From the NCBI RefSeq assembly GCF_009735645.1, contig NZ_CP032550.1, positions 1,302,001 to 1,366,000 of the forward strand: 64,000 nucleotides of DNA, read 5' to 3'. This document shows positions 26,419 to 35,052 of the stretch, piece by piece (positions within the stretch are counted from its first letter, which is position 1; every line of letters begins with the position of its first letter). Source of the DNA: Microbacterium oryzae (GTDB lineage Bacteria > Actinomycetota > Actinomycetes > Actinomycetales > Microbacteriaceae). The notes beneath the pieces are model-generated. The model was not told where the DNA came from, made no database searches, and was given only the letters and a program-made list of their open reading frames with translations. The position numbers and the translations under genes were made by a program.

Positions 26419-28401
26419 ATGGTGCAGACGCTTCCGTTCGGCTCATGGCCGTCGCCGATCTCCGCCCGTGACATCGCCGGGAACGCGCCGCGGCTGGGAG
26501 ACGCCCGGTTCGTCGGCGACGACGTCTGGTGGGCGGAGGGGGTCGCCGCCGAGGGCGGGAGGACCGCCGTGCTGCGCGCGAGCGACGGGCGGCGCGTGCT
26601 GCCCGCGCCGTGGAGCGCGCGGTCGCGCGTGCACGAGTACGGCGGCGGCGCATGGACGGCGGACGAGTCGGGGCGGCTCCTCTTCGTCGAGCAGTCCGAC
26701 CAGCGCATCCACCTCCTCGCGGCGGGCGCGGACCCCGTGCCGCTCACCCCCGCCGGCGCGGGCATGGCATTCGGCGATCTCGTCCTGACGGATGGCCGGC
26801 TCTGGGCGGTGCGGGAGACGCAGAGCGGCGAGGGGGCACCGCGACGCGACATCGTCGTCGTCCCGTTGGACGGCAGCGCCGCGGCGGACGGGTCGGCCAT
26901 CCGCAGCGTCGTGTCGGGGAGCGACTTCGTGGCCTATCCCGCGCCGCGCGGCGACCGGATCGCATGGGTCGCCTGGGATCATCCGGACATGCCCTGGGAC
27001 GCAGCGGAGCTGCGGCTCGGCCGCATCGAGTCGGATGGCCGGGTGCGGGAGTGGACGACGCTCGCCGGCGGACGACGAGCGTGGGAGGCGCAGGACGTGT
27101 CGGCGCTGCAGCCGCAGTGGACCTCGGACGACGACCTCCTCTTCGTCGCCGATCCGCCCATCTGCGAGGGCGGACCCGCCCGCTGGAACCTCCGGCGCGC
27201 GCGCCTGGCGGCCGGCGCGACGGCCGTGGTGGAGTCCATCCTCCCCGCCGACGCCGACACCGGGGGCCCGCTGTGGAACCTCGGCACCCGCTGGTACGCC
27301 CCGCTCGACGACGGCCGCGTGCTCGCGGTGCAGACGAACGGGCGGGACCGCCTCGTGGTCGTCTCCCCCGACACGCGCGCGGTGACCGAGCTCGAGACCC
27401 CGCTCGCGCAGGTCCTCGTGAAGGACGTGCGCGGCTCGCAGGTGCTGCTCTCCGGCGCGGGTCCGCGCACCCCCGGCGGCATCTGGCTGCTGGACGTCGA
27501 CGCGCGCACCGTCACCCCGGTGCGCGGCGGCGAGACCGACCTCGATCTCGTCTGGATGCCCGAGGCGCTGCCGCTGACCTTCCCCGGCCCTCACGGCGAG
27601 GTGCACGCCTTCGCCTACCCGCCGACGAACCCCGAGGTCACCGCGCCCGAGGGCGAGCTGCCGCCGTATCTCGCGCTGGTCCACGGCGGGCCGACCGCGC
27701 ATGTCGCGGGCGACCTCTCCCTCGCCGTGGCGTACTTCACGAGCCGCGGGATCGGCGTCCTCGACGTCAACTACGGCGGCTCGACGGGCTACGGACGCGC
27801 CTACCGCGAGCGTCTGCAGGGCGGATGGGGCGTGGTCGACGTCGACGACGTCGCCGCCGCCGCGCGCGGGATGGCCGAGTCCGGCTTCGCGGACCCGGCG
27901 CGTCTGGCCATCCGGGGCGGGTCGGCGGGCGGGTGGACCGTGCTGTGCGCGCTCGCCGACACCGACGTCTTCGCCGCGGGGATCAGCCGCTACGGCGTGG
28001 CCGACCTGCGCATGCTCGTCGCCGAGACCCACGACTTCGAGGCGCGCTACATCGACAAGCTCGTGGGCCCGCTGCCCGAGGCCGCAGACCTCTACGAGAG
28101 CCGCTCGCCGCTGTCGCGGCCACAGCTCCTGCAGACGCCGCTGCTCATCGAGCAGGGCGCGGACGACCCGGTCGTGCCGCCCTCCCAGGCCGAGGCGCTG
28201 CGCGACGCGCTGGCGGCGAACGGGGTGCCGCACGCGTACCTCCTCTTCGAGGGCGAGTCGCACGGCTTCCGCGGCAGCGAGGCGATCGTGCGCTCGCTGG
28301 AGTCGGAGGTGGCGTTCCTGGGCGCGGTGCTGGGATTCACCGCACCCGACGTGCCGGCGCTGGAGATCGAGGCGCTGTCGGCGCCCGACGGTACCGTCTG
28401 A
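26419..28401 (+). CDS. Prolyl oligopeptidase family (S9) serine peptidase
   Basis: A 660-residue cytosolic peptidase (no signal peptide) with an N-terminal WD40-like beta-propeller (repeated 'W..D...L' blades from about residue 40 to 390) and a C-terminal alpha/beta-hydrolase domain. The triad is visible as Ser502 in GGSAGGW, Asp582/583 in QGADDPVVP and His615 in GESHGF. It resembles dipeptidyl/acylaminoacyl peptidases that act on short peptides. The ATG start is supported by the TACCGT box and by conservation starting at LPFGSWPSPI. Confidence 0.9.
   Translation: MVQTLPFGSWPSPISARDIAGNAPRLGDARFVGDDVWWAEGVAAEGGRTAVLRASDGRRVLPAPWSARSRVHEYGGGAWTADESGRLLFVEQSDQRIHLLAAGADPVPLTPAGAGMAFGDLVLTDGRLWAVRETQSGEGAPRRDIVVVPLDGSAAADGSAIRSVVSGSDFVAYPAPRGDRIAWVAWDHPDMPWDAAELRLGRIESDGRVREWTTLAGGRRAWEAQDVSALQPQWTSDDDLLFVADPPICEGGPARWNLRRARLAAGATAVVESILPADADTGGPLWNLGTRWYAPLDDGRVLAVQTNGRDRLVVVSPDTRAVTELETPLAQVLVKDVRGSQVLLSGAGPRTPGGIWLLDVDARTVTPVRGGETDLDLVWMPEALPLTFPGPHGEVHAFAYPPTNPEVTAPEGELPPYLALVHGGPTAHVAGDLSLAVAYFTSRGIGVLDVNYGGSTGYGRAYRERLQGGWGVVDVDDVAAAARGMAESGFADPARLAIRGGSAGGWTVLCALADTDVFAAGISRYGVADLRMLVAETHDFEARYIDKLVGPLPEAADLYESRSPLSRPQLLQTPLLIEQGADDPVVPPSQAEALRDALAANGVPHAYLLFEGESHGFRGSEAIVRSLESEVAFLGAVLGFTAPDVPALEIEALSAPDGTV
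28392..28397 (+). promoter_or_regulatory. Candidate -10 box of the gene at 28405
   Basis: TACCGT lies at the end of the peptidase gene, 7 nt before the next ATG. It may give that gene a separate leaderless transcript. Confidence 0.35.
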
Positions 28402-28404
28402 TCC

Positions 28405-29169
28405 ATGGAGCTCACGGGGCTGGTCCTCGCCGCGATCGGCGGCGCGGATCTCGTGCGGGCGGGCGCATCGCACCGCGTGCGCGGAGCCGGCGTGACCGCG
28501 CTGCTCGTCGTGATCGTGCTGGCCGGCGCGGCGGTCGGCGCCGACCCCGTCTCCTCGGTGCTGCTGGCACTCGTGCCGGCGGCGGCCGCGCTCGGCTGGC
28601 TGGCGACGATGCGCGCCGACGACTCACCGCTCGGGTTCTTGCCCGTCGTCCTCCTCGGGGCGCTCGCGCTGGGCGCGTTCGCCTGGAGCCCGGCGACGGT
28701 CGATGCGACGGTGACGTGGGGCGACCACGGCGCGCTGCCGGTCGCGGTCGTGCTCCTCACGCTCGGCGGCGCGCTCTTCCTGCTGGAGTCGTCGAACCGC
28801 GTGGTGCGCACGGCGCTGCGCACGGAGGACGTGCCGGCCGACGGCGACGAGGCGCCCGGACGACGCCGGCTGTTCGGCCCTCGAGCGGACGCGGACACCG
28901 TCCCTGCGCGGGACGTGCACACGCTTCGCGGCGGACGGCTGATCGGACCGCTCGAGCGCCTCGTGCTCGGCGGGCTGCTCCTGGCCGGCGCCTACCCCGT
29001 CGTCGCGGCGCTCATCGCCGCCAAGGGCATCGTGCGCTTCCCCGAGATCTCCCGCGACCGCGACCGCGGTACGCAGGCGGAGTACTTCCTCGTCGGGAGC
29101 ATGGTGAGCTGGGCGCTCGCCCTCGCGACGACCGCGCTGGTGTGGCTGGGTTCCGCCTCCCTCGGGTGA
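28405..29169 (+). CDS. Multi-pass membrane protein of unknown function
   Basis: A 254-residue protein with about six to seven hydrophobic segments. Four or five lie in residues 1-130 and two or three near the C-terminus, split by a charged cytosolic loop (RTEDVPADGDEAPGRRR). The stretch AAKGIVRFPEISRD followed by GTQAEYFLVGSM looks family-specific, but I do not recognise a function. It lies 3 nt after the peptidase stop. Confidence 0.75.
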   Translation: MELTGLVLAAIGGADLVRAGASHRVRGAGVTALLVVIVLAGAAVGADPVSSVLLALVPAAAALGWLATMRADDSPLGFLPVVLLGALALGAFAWSPATVDATVTWGDHGALPVAVVLLTLGGALFLLESSNRVVRTALRTEDVPADGDEAPGRRRLFGPRADADTVPARDVHTLRGGRLIGPLERLVLGGLLLAGAYPVVAALIAAKGIVRFPEISRDRDRGTQAEYFLVGSMVSWALALATTALVWLGSASLG

Positions 29170-29182
29170 GGGAGGCGGAACC
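29149..29182. terminator. Bidirectional terminator between the membrane protein gene and hflX
   Basis: Perfect 15-bp stem GGTTCCGCCTCCCTC/GAGGGAGGCGGAACC with a 4-nt loop, spanning the stop codon of the plus-strand gene. Confidence 0.8.
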
Positions 29183-29188
29183 GCGCGC

Positions 29189-30712
29189 TCACTGGGTGCC
29201 GGCGAACTGCTCGAGCTCGGCGGCCAGGCGCGGCGAGACGCGGACGTGCACGCGCGTGCCGCCGGACTCGTGCTCCTGCTCCAGGAAGATGCCCGTCTCG
29301 TGGATGGCCGACAGGAGATCGCCGCGCTCGTAGGGGACGAGCGCCCTCACCTCGACGGCCGGGACCGGCAGGGCGTCCTCGACGACCGCTCGGAGCTCCG
29401 CGACGCCCTCCCCCGTGCGGGAGGAGACGAACACGGCGTCCGGCTCGAGGCCGCGCAGCACCATCCGCGTGTCGTCGTCGATGAGGTCGGCCTTGTTGAA
29501 GACGACGATCTCGCGGATGTCGCGCGCCCCCACATCCGCCATCACATCGCGGACGGTCGCGATCTGCCCGGCCGGGTCGGGGTGGTGACCGTCGACCACA
29601 TGCACGATGACGTCTGCGTCGGCGACCTCCTCGAGCGTGGAGCGGAACGCCTCCACGAGCTGGTGCGGCAGGTTGCGGACGAATCCGACGGTGTCGGCGA
29701 ACGTGAACACGCGGCCGTCCGCGGTCTCGGTGCGGCGCACGGTGGCGTCCAGCGTCGCGAACAGCGCGTTCTCCACGAGGACGCCGGCGCTCGTCAGCCG
29801 GTTCAGCAGGGACGATTTGCCGGCGTTGGTGTAGCCGGCGATCGCCACGGACGGGATGGTGTTGCGCTTGCGCTCGGACCGCTTGGCGTCGCGCGCGGGC
29901 GCGAACTCCTTGATCTGCTTGCGCAGCTGCGCCATCCGCGTGCGGATGCGACGGCGGTCGAGCTCGATCTTCGTCTCACCGGGTCCGCGGGAGCCCATGC
30001 CGGCCCCGCCGGCACCGACCTGGCCACCGGCCTGACGGCTCATCGACTCGCCCCAGCCGCGGAGGCGCGGCAGGAGGTACTCGAGCTGCGCCAGCTCGAC
30101 CTGGGCCTTGCCCTCGCGGGTCTTGGCGTGCTGCGCGAAGATGTCGAGGATCACCGCGGTGCGGTCGATGACCTTCACCTTGATGGCGTCCTCCAGCGCG
30201 CGACGCTGGCTCGGTGCGAGCTCGGTGTCGGCGATGACGGTGTCTGCCCCGACGGACGTGACGATGTCCTTCAGCTCCTCCGCCTTGCCGCGCCCCACGT
30301 AGGTCGCGGGGTCCGGGTGGGGGCGGCGCTGCAGCACGCCGTCGAGCACGGTCGAGCCGGCGGTCTCCGCGAGGGCGGCGAGCTCGCGCAGCGAGTTCTC
30401 CGCATCGACGAGCGAGCCCTGCGCGTAGACGCCCACGAGCACGACGTTCTCGAGGCGCAGCTGGCGGTACTCGACCTCGGTGACGTCCTCGAGCTCGGTC
30501 GAGAGGCCCGGCACGCGACGCAGCGCATGGCGCGCCTCGAGGTCCCACTGCTCGCCGTCGGTGGTCGAACCGGCGGCGGTTCCCGCATCCTGCAGCGCCT
30601 GCGCGCCGCCGAAGGTGCGGACTCCCGAGCGCGATTCGGCGTGCGAGAGCACGCGGTCAACCGGATCCGACATCGGATCGGTCTGCACATCGGGATCGAT
30701 GGTGTCTGTCAA
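29189..30712 (-). CDS. hflX: Ribosome-associated GTPase HflX
   Basis: GTPase that splits or rescues stalled 70S ribosomes. The 507-residue protein has the HflX N-domain (VGVYAQGSL, YVGRGKAEELKD), a glycine-rich basic linker (RQAGGQVGAGG, GPGETKIELDRR) and the G domain with GYTNAGKSSLLN, DTVGFVRNLP and NKADLI. The start is TTG, set by AAAGG 6 nt upstream; an in-frame ATG 13 codons in is the alternative. A TATCCT -10 candidate lies at 30785-30790. Confidence 0.94.
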   Translation of the reverse strand: MTDTIDPDVQTDPMSDPVDRVLSHAESRSGVRTFGGAQALQDAGTAAGSTTDGEQWDLEARHALRRVPGLSTELEDVTEVEYRQLRLENVVLVGVYAQGSLVDAENSLRELAALAETAGSTVLDGVLQRRPHPDPATYVGRGKAEELKDIVTSVGADTVIADTELAPSQRRALEDAIKVKVIDRTAVILDIFAQHAKTREGKAQVELAQLEYLLPRLRGWGESMSRQAGGQVGAGGAGMGSRGPGETKIELDRRRIRTRMAQLRKQIKEFAPARDAKRSERKRNTIPSVAIAGYTNAGKSSLLNRLTSAGVLVENALFATLDATVRRTETADGRVFTFADTVGFVRNLPHQLVEAFRSTLEEVADADVIVHVVDGHHPDPAGQIATVRDVMADVGARDIREIVVFNKADLIDDDTRMVLRGLEPDAVFVSSRTGEGVAELRAVVEDALPVPAVEVRALVPYERGDLLSAIHETGIFLEQEHESGGTRVHVRVSPRLAAELEQFAGTQ

Positions 30713-30784
30713 AGGGTGCCTTTCTGAGGTTTTCCGCGGCCGGCGGGCGCCGGCCGAAGGGGAGCCGCGTCGGCTGAGCCCTTC

Positions 30785-30790
30785 AGGATA
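30785..30790 (-). promoter_or_regulatory. Candidate -10 box for hflX
   Basis: TATCCT on the minus strand, about 72 nt upstream of the TTG start. The leader includes a GGCCGGCG/CGCCGGCC stem. Confidence 0.35.
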
Positions 30791-30859
30791 CAGCCGGGAC
30801 GGCGCCCGAGGAAGGGGACGTCTCGCCCGTTCCTGTTCACGGAGCGGTGCCGGCTCCGG

Positions 30860-30865
30860 TAATCT
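30860..30865 (+). promoter_or_regulatory. Candidate -10 box of the RsmC-like gene (leaderless)
   Basis: TAATCT ends 8 nt before the ATG at 30874. Confidence 0.45.
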
Positions 30866-30873
30866 CGGGGATC

Positions 30874-31500
30874 ATGGGGGACCATTACTTCAGCGCGAAT
30901 CCCTCCACCCCCGAACAGCTCCGCCGCATCGCCGTGACCCTGGCCGATCGCGATGTCGAGGTGACCACCGCGGGCGGAGTGTTCAGCCCCGATCATGTCG
31001 ACACCGGCACCCGGGTGCTGCTGGCGAATGCGCCCGAGCCCCCGGCGGGCGGCGACTTCCTCGATCTCGGCGCCGGATGGGGGCCGATCTCGCTGAGCCT
31101 CGCCATGCTGTCGCCGCGCGCCCGGATCTGGGCGGTCGACGTCAACGAGCGCGCTCTCGATCTCGTCCGACGCAATGCCGATGATCTCGGCCTCGACAAT
31201 GTCAACGCCGTGCGGCCGGAGGATGTTCCCGCGGATGTCTCCTTCCGCACCATCTGGTCGAACCCGCCCATCCGGGTGGGCAAGGCCGTCCTGCACGAGC
31301 TGATGGAGACCTGGCTGCCGCGGCTGGCGGAGCGCAGCGACGCGTACCTCGTCGTGCAGCGGAACCTCGGCTCCGACTCCCTGCATCGCTGGCTGGAGGC
31401 GACGCTCGAGGACGATTTCAGCGTGCACCGGCACGCCACGTCGAAGGGCTTCCGCGTGCTCCGGGTGCGGCACCAGGGACCGGGCGCCGCTCAGGCGTGA
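30874..31500 (+). CDS. RsmC-like class I methyltransferase
   Basis: A 208-residue SAM-dependent methyltransferase. Motif I is DLGAGWGPISLSLA, motif II the acidic AVDVNERALDL, and the catalytic motif is SNPPIRVGK, of the NPP type used for guanine N2 methylation in rRNA (RsmC/RlmG). It is half-length compared with E. coli RsmC, lacking the N-terminal pseudo-domain, which is usual in Actinobacteria. The target (16S rRNA G1207) is inferred. Confidence 0.85.
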   Translation: MGDHYFSANPSTPEQLRRIAVTLADRDVEVTTAGGVFSPDHVDTGTRVLLANAPEPPAGGDFLDLGAGWGPISLSLAMLSPRARIWAVDVNERALDLVRRNADDLGLDNVNAVRPEDVPADVSFRTIWSNPPIRVGKAVLHELMETWLPRLAERSDAYLVVQRNLGSDSLHRWLEATLEDDFSVHRHATSKGFRVLRVRHQGPGAAQA

Positions 31501-31531
31501 TCGCGGAGCGCGAACTCGCAGGCGGGTTCCG

Positions 31532-32425
31532 TCAGCTCCGCTCGGGAGGCAGCGCCGCACGCGCCGCGGTGACGACGGCGTCGCGGATGGCCGTGAGCAG
31601 CGGCGAGCGCAGGTTCCACTGCTGCCAGTAGAGCGGCACGCGCAGGCGCGGCTCCCCGAGCTTCAGGAGGAGCCCGGCTTCGAGACCCGGCTTTGACTGC
31701 AGCGGAGGCAGCATGCCCCAGCCGAGCCCGAGCCGCACGGCGGCCGCGTAGTCCTCCGAGGCCGGCACGTAGTGGCGCGGCACCGTCGTCGGGTCGACCC
31801 CCTGCGCGCGCAGCCACGAGGACTGCACGTCGTCGGCGCGGTCGAAGTCGATGAGCGGCGCGCGGGCGAGCGCCTGCGGCGTCACGCCGTCGGGCAGCCA
31901 GCGCGCGGAGTATCCGGGCGTCGCAACCGCGTCGTAGATGGTGTCGCCGAGCGCGGTGACCGTGCATCCCGCGATCGGCTCGCGCTGCGAGGTCACCGCC
32001 GCCATCACCGTTCCCGCCTCGAGGAGCGCGACCGTGCGGTCCTCGTCCTCCCGGCGCAGCTCGAAGGTCACGTCATGCGTGCGGGTGACCGGCTCCAGGC
32101 CCGGGAGCAGCCAGGTCGCGAGCGAGTCGGCGTTCACAGCGATCGGGACCCGCGCGAGCCCCGGGCCCTCGAGGCCGAGTGCCACCGCCGCGTCGTGCGC
32201 GAGCAGCGCGTACTGCCGCGCCAGGCGGACGACCACCGCACCCGCCTCGGTCGCCCTGGCGGGGCGGGAGCGGACGATGAGCACGCGCCCCAGCTGGGCC
32301 TCGAGCGCCCGCAGCCGCTGACTCACGGCCGATGGCGTGATCTGCAGCGCGCGGGCGGCCGCGTCAAGGCTCCCCTCCTCCACGATCGCGGCGACGGTGG
32401 CGGCGAGGTCGGGAGGCACGTTCAT
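31532..32425 (-). CDS. lysG: LysR-type regulator, LysG/ArgP-like
   Basis: A 297-residue LysR regulator with an N-terminal winged helix (AAIVEEGSLDAAARALQITPSAVSQRLRALEAQLG) and a periplasmic-binding-like effector domain. It is transcribed away from a LysE-family exporter across 76 bp, the arrangement of lysG-lysE in Corynebacterium, where LysG activates lysE when lysine or arginine accumulates. The ATG lies 7 nt behind TAAGCT. Confidence 0.88.
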   Translation of the reverse strand: MNVPPDLAATVAAIVEEGSLDAAARALQITPSAVSQRLRALEAQLGRVLIVRSRPARATEAGAVVVRLARQYALLAHDAAVALGLEGPGLARVPIAVNADSLATWLLPGLEPVTRTHDVTFELRREDEDRTVALLEAGTVMAAVTSQREPIAGCTVTALGDTIYDAVATPGYSARWLPDGVTPQALARAPLIDFDRADDVQSSWLRAQGVDPTTVPRHYVPASEDYAAAVRLGLGWGMLPPLQSKPGLEAGLLLKLGEPRLRVPLYWQQWNLRSPLLTAIRDAVVTAARAALPPERS

Positions 32426-32432
32426 GAAGCTG

Positions 32433-32438
32433 AGCTTA
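32433..32438 (-). promoter_or_regulatory. Candidate -10 box for lysG (leaderless)
   Basis: TAAGCT ends 7 nt before the lysG ATG in the divergent lysG-lysE spacer. Confidence 0.4.
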
Positions 32439-32488
32439 CGGTGGTTCAGAATCCTTAGCCTCACTTTTGCATCGACTCCGCGCGCGAG

Positions 32489-32494
32489 TAGCGT
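32489..32494 (+). promoter_or_regulatory. Candidate -10 box for lysE (leaderless)
   Basis: TAGCGT ends 7 nt before the lysE GTG; no Shine-Dalgarno is seen. The operator for the LysR regulator should lie between this and 32438. Confidence 0.45.
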
Positions 32495-32501
32495 CCGATT
32501 C

Positions 32502-33203
32502 GTGCTCACCGCCCTGCTCGCCGGATTCGGCCTCAGCCTGTCCCTCATCGTCGCGCCCGGCGCGCAGAACGTCTTCCTGCTGAAGATGGGCATCCGCCGC
32601 CAGCACGCGGTCGCACTCGCGCTGACGTGCTTCCTCAGCGATGTCGTGCTCGTCTCCGCGGGCGTGGGCGGCTTCGGCGTCGCCGTGCAGCACCTCCCCT
32701 GGCTCTTCCAGGCCGTGAAGTGGGCGGGCGTCGTGTTCCTCGCCGGCTACGCCCTGAGCGCCGCCTGGCGCGCGCTGCGCCCGACAGGCGAGGCGATCTC
32801 GGTCTCCGGGGGCGCGCCCGTGGGCGGCGCGGCGGAGCGCACGCCCCCGGCCGCGCGCGCCGACGACGGCGGGACGACCACCGCCACCCTCACTCGCCCC
32901 CGCACCGTGGCGGCCACGCTGACACCCGCCCTGCTGTCGTGCCTCGCGATCACCTGGCTCAACCCGCACACGTACCTCGACACGGTGCTGCTGCTGGGCT
33001 CGATCTCGACGAGCTACGGCGCGGACCGCTGGATGTTCGGTATCGGCGCCATCCTCGGCAGCGGCGTCTGGTTCGCGTTCCTCACTGCCATGGCGCGCGT
33101 CGCCGCGCGCTGGCTGCGCTCGCCGCGCTCGTGGCGCGTGCTCGACGGCGTCATCGCGGTCGTCATGGCCGCTCTCGCCACCACGCTCGCGATCGCGGGC
33201 TGA
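32502..33203 (+). CDS. lysE: LysE/ArgO-family amino-acid exporter
   Basis: A 233-residue inner-membrane exporter of basic amino acids. The family signature SLIVAPGAQNVFLLKMGIRR and the second-half ITWLNPHTYLDTVLLLGSIS are both clear, with six predicted helices. A long Ala/Gly/Thr loop (about residues 95-135) separates the halves. It sits beside dapF, so lysine overflow relief is a sensible role. The GTG start is fixed by the TAGCGT box. Confidence 0.9.
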   Translation: MLTALLAGFGLSLSLIVAPGAQNVFLLKMGIRRQHAVALALTCFLSDVVLVSAGVGGFGVAVQHLPWLFQAVKWAGVVFLAGYALSAAWRALRPTGEAISVSGGAPVGGAAERTPPAARADDGGTTTATLTRPRTVAATLTPALLSCLAITWLNPHTYLDTVLLLGSISTSYGADRWMFGIGAILGSGVWFAFLTAMARVAARWLRSPRSWRVLDGVIAVVMAALATTLAIAG

Positions 33204-33233
33204 CCCGCGGCTGCCGCGCCGACCGTCGCGGGA

Positions 33234-34106
33234 TCAGGCGAGGGCCACCACGCCGGAGAAAACGAGGACGGCCGGCCCGGAGAGGGCGACGTGCTCGCCC
33301 TCCTCGGTGGGGAACATCCGCACGCCGAGCGTGCCGCCTGGGACATCCACGCGCCAGAAGTCGGGGGCGGCGGCGCCCGCCCAGTCCCGCACGGCGAGGG
33401 CGGCCGCCGCGGTGCCCGTGCCGCACGAGAGGGTCTCCCCGACGCCGCGTTCGAACACCCGCATCCGGATGCGGCCGATGCCGTCCTTCACGCCCTGCGG
33501 CACGACGAACTCGACGTTCGCACCGTGCGGCGGCTCGGGCTCGATCATCGGCTGCACGGTGAGGTCGAGGCCCGCAAGCTCCTCCTCCGAGGCGAGCGCC
33601 ACCACGACGTGCGGGTTGCCGAGGTCGACCCCCATCCCGGGCCGCGCCACCGGCAGGCCCTTCGCCCGCACCAGGGGGTCGCCCGGCTCTGCCCGCCACC
33701 GCCCGAGGTCGACCTGGAAGCCGGTCTCGCTGCGGGTGATGTCCTTGACGCCCGCGCGAGTGCCGATCGGCAGCGTCGATCCGGCGGGCAGCTCGGCGAG
33801 ATCCGAATCCAGCAGATACCGCGCGAAGACCCGAGTGCCGTTCCCGCACATCTCGGCGATCGAGCCGTCGGCGTTCCGATAGTCCATGAACCACTCGGCG
33901 GCCGGCTCCTCCGCCAGCGCAGCCGCGCCCTCGGGAAGCGCGCGCGAGCGCACGACGCGCAGGAGGCCATCCGCGCCGATGCCGAAGCGCCGGTCGCACA
34001 GCGCGGCGATCTGGTCGGCGCTGAGGTCGAGCTCGCCGTCGGGATCGGCGACGATGACGAAGTCGTTGCCCGTGCCGTGGCCCTTGGTGAACTGGATCTC
34101 CGCCAT
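33234..34106 (-). CDS. dapF: Diaminopimelate epimerase
   Basis: Converts LL- to meso-diaminopimelate for lysine and peptidoglycan. The 290-residue protein has the two catalytic cysteines, Cys87 in AEMCGNGTR and Cys228 in LSCGTGTAA, and the N-terminal [11 protein letters not shown]. The ATG lies 6 nt behind TAGACT, which overlaps the end of miaA, so dapF can be made from its own leaderless transcript as well as by read-through. Confidence 0.97.
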   Translation of the reverse strand: MAEIQFTKGHGTGNDFVIVADPDGELDLSADQIAALCDRRFGIGADGLLRVVRSRALPEGAAALAEEPAAEWFMDYRNADGSIAEMCGNGTRVFARYLLDSDLAELPAGSTLPIGTRAGVKDITRSETGFQVDLGRWRAEPGDPLVRAKGLPVARPGMGVDLGNPHVVVALASEEELAGLDLTVQPMIEPEPPHGANVEFVVPQGVKDGIGRIRMRVFERGVGETLSCGTGTAAAALAVRDWAGAAAPDFWRVDVPGGTLGVRMFPTEEGEHVALSGPAVLVFSGVVALA

Positions 34107-34110
34107 CCCC

Positions 34111-35052
34111 TCAGTCTAGAGTCGCCGGCTCCCCGGCGACGGCGGCGGCCAGCGCCCCGTCGTCGACCTCGCCGGCCTCGAGCCAGCGCACGTCGGCATA
34201 GCGCTTGAACCACGAGACCTGGCGGCGCGCGTAGCGGCGGGTGAGCGCCTGGGTCTGGGCGATGGCGTCCGCCTCCGTCATCTCCCCCGCCAGCTGGGCG
34301 AGCGCCTGCGCGTACCCGATCGCGCGCGGGGCGGTGACACCGCGCTCCAGGCCGCGCTCGCGCAGGCCCTGCACCTCGTCGAGCATCCCCTGCGTCCACA
34401 TCCGCTCGACCCGCCGGTCGAGACGCTCGACGAGCGCCGGCCGCTCGAGGCGCAGGCCGAGCAGCGTGGCCGGGCGCCAGCGCGCGGGGGCCTCCGGAAG
34501 CGCCGCGCCGTGGGTGGCCTCCCCCTGCGCCAGCACCTCCAGCGCGCGCACGATGCGCCGGCCGTTGTGCGGGTCGACGCGCTCGGCGGTCGCGGGGTCC
34601 TCCCGCTGCAGCCGGGCATGGAGCGCACCCGCACCGAGCCGGGCCAGCTCGTCCTCCAGCTGCGCGCGCAGCGCCTCGTCGCGCGGGGGGAACCGGAACG
34701 CGAACAGCACGCTGGAGACGTAGAGACCCGACCCGCCGACGAGGATGGCGTCGCGTCCGGCGGCGAGGATCGCGTCGATCGCCGCGCGCGCCTCCGTCTG
34801 ATAGCGCGCGACGGACGCCTCCTCGGTCACGTCGAGCACGTCGAGGAGGTGATGCGCGACGCCGCGGCGCTCGTGCAGCGGAAGCTTCGCCGTGCCGATG
34901 TCCATGCCGCGATACAGCTGCATGGCGTCGGCGTTCACGACCTCGGCGTCACCGCCGGCGGCGCGGATGGCCTCGGCCAGGTCGAGCGAGAGATCGCTCT
35001 TCCCGGTGCCGGTCGCGCCGACGACCGCCCAGAGCCGCGGCGCGCGGCTCAC
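34111..35052 (-). CDS. miaA: tRNA dimethylallyltransferase
   Basis: Adds the isopentenyl group to A37 of tRNAs, the substrate for MiaB. The 313-residue protein starts with the P-loop [14 protein letters not shown], followed by [17 protein letters not shown] and [11 protein letters not shown]. The GTG start overlaps the miaB stop as GTGA, so the two steps of the pathway are translated together. Confidence 0.96.
   Translation of the reverse strand: MSRAPRLWAVVGATGTGKSDLSLDLAEAIRAAGGDAEVVNADAMQLYRGMDIGTAKLPLHERRGVAHHLLDVLDVTEEASVARYQTEARAAIDAILAAGRDAILVGGSGLYVSSVLFAFRFPPRDEALRAQLEDELARLGAGALHARLQREDPATAERVDPHNGRRIVRALEVLAQGEATHGAALPEAPARWRPATLLGLRLERPALVERLDRRVERMWTQGMLDEVQGLRERGLERGVTAPRAIGYAQALAQLAGEMTEADAIAQTQALTRRYARRQVSWFKRYADVRWLEAGEVDDGALAAAVAGEPATLD
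34113..34118 (-). promoter_or_regulatory. Candidate -10 box for dapF (leaderless)
   Basis: TAGACT ends 6 nt before the dapF ATG; the gap GAGGGG could also serve as Shine-Dalgarno. Confidence 0.4.
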
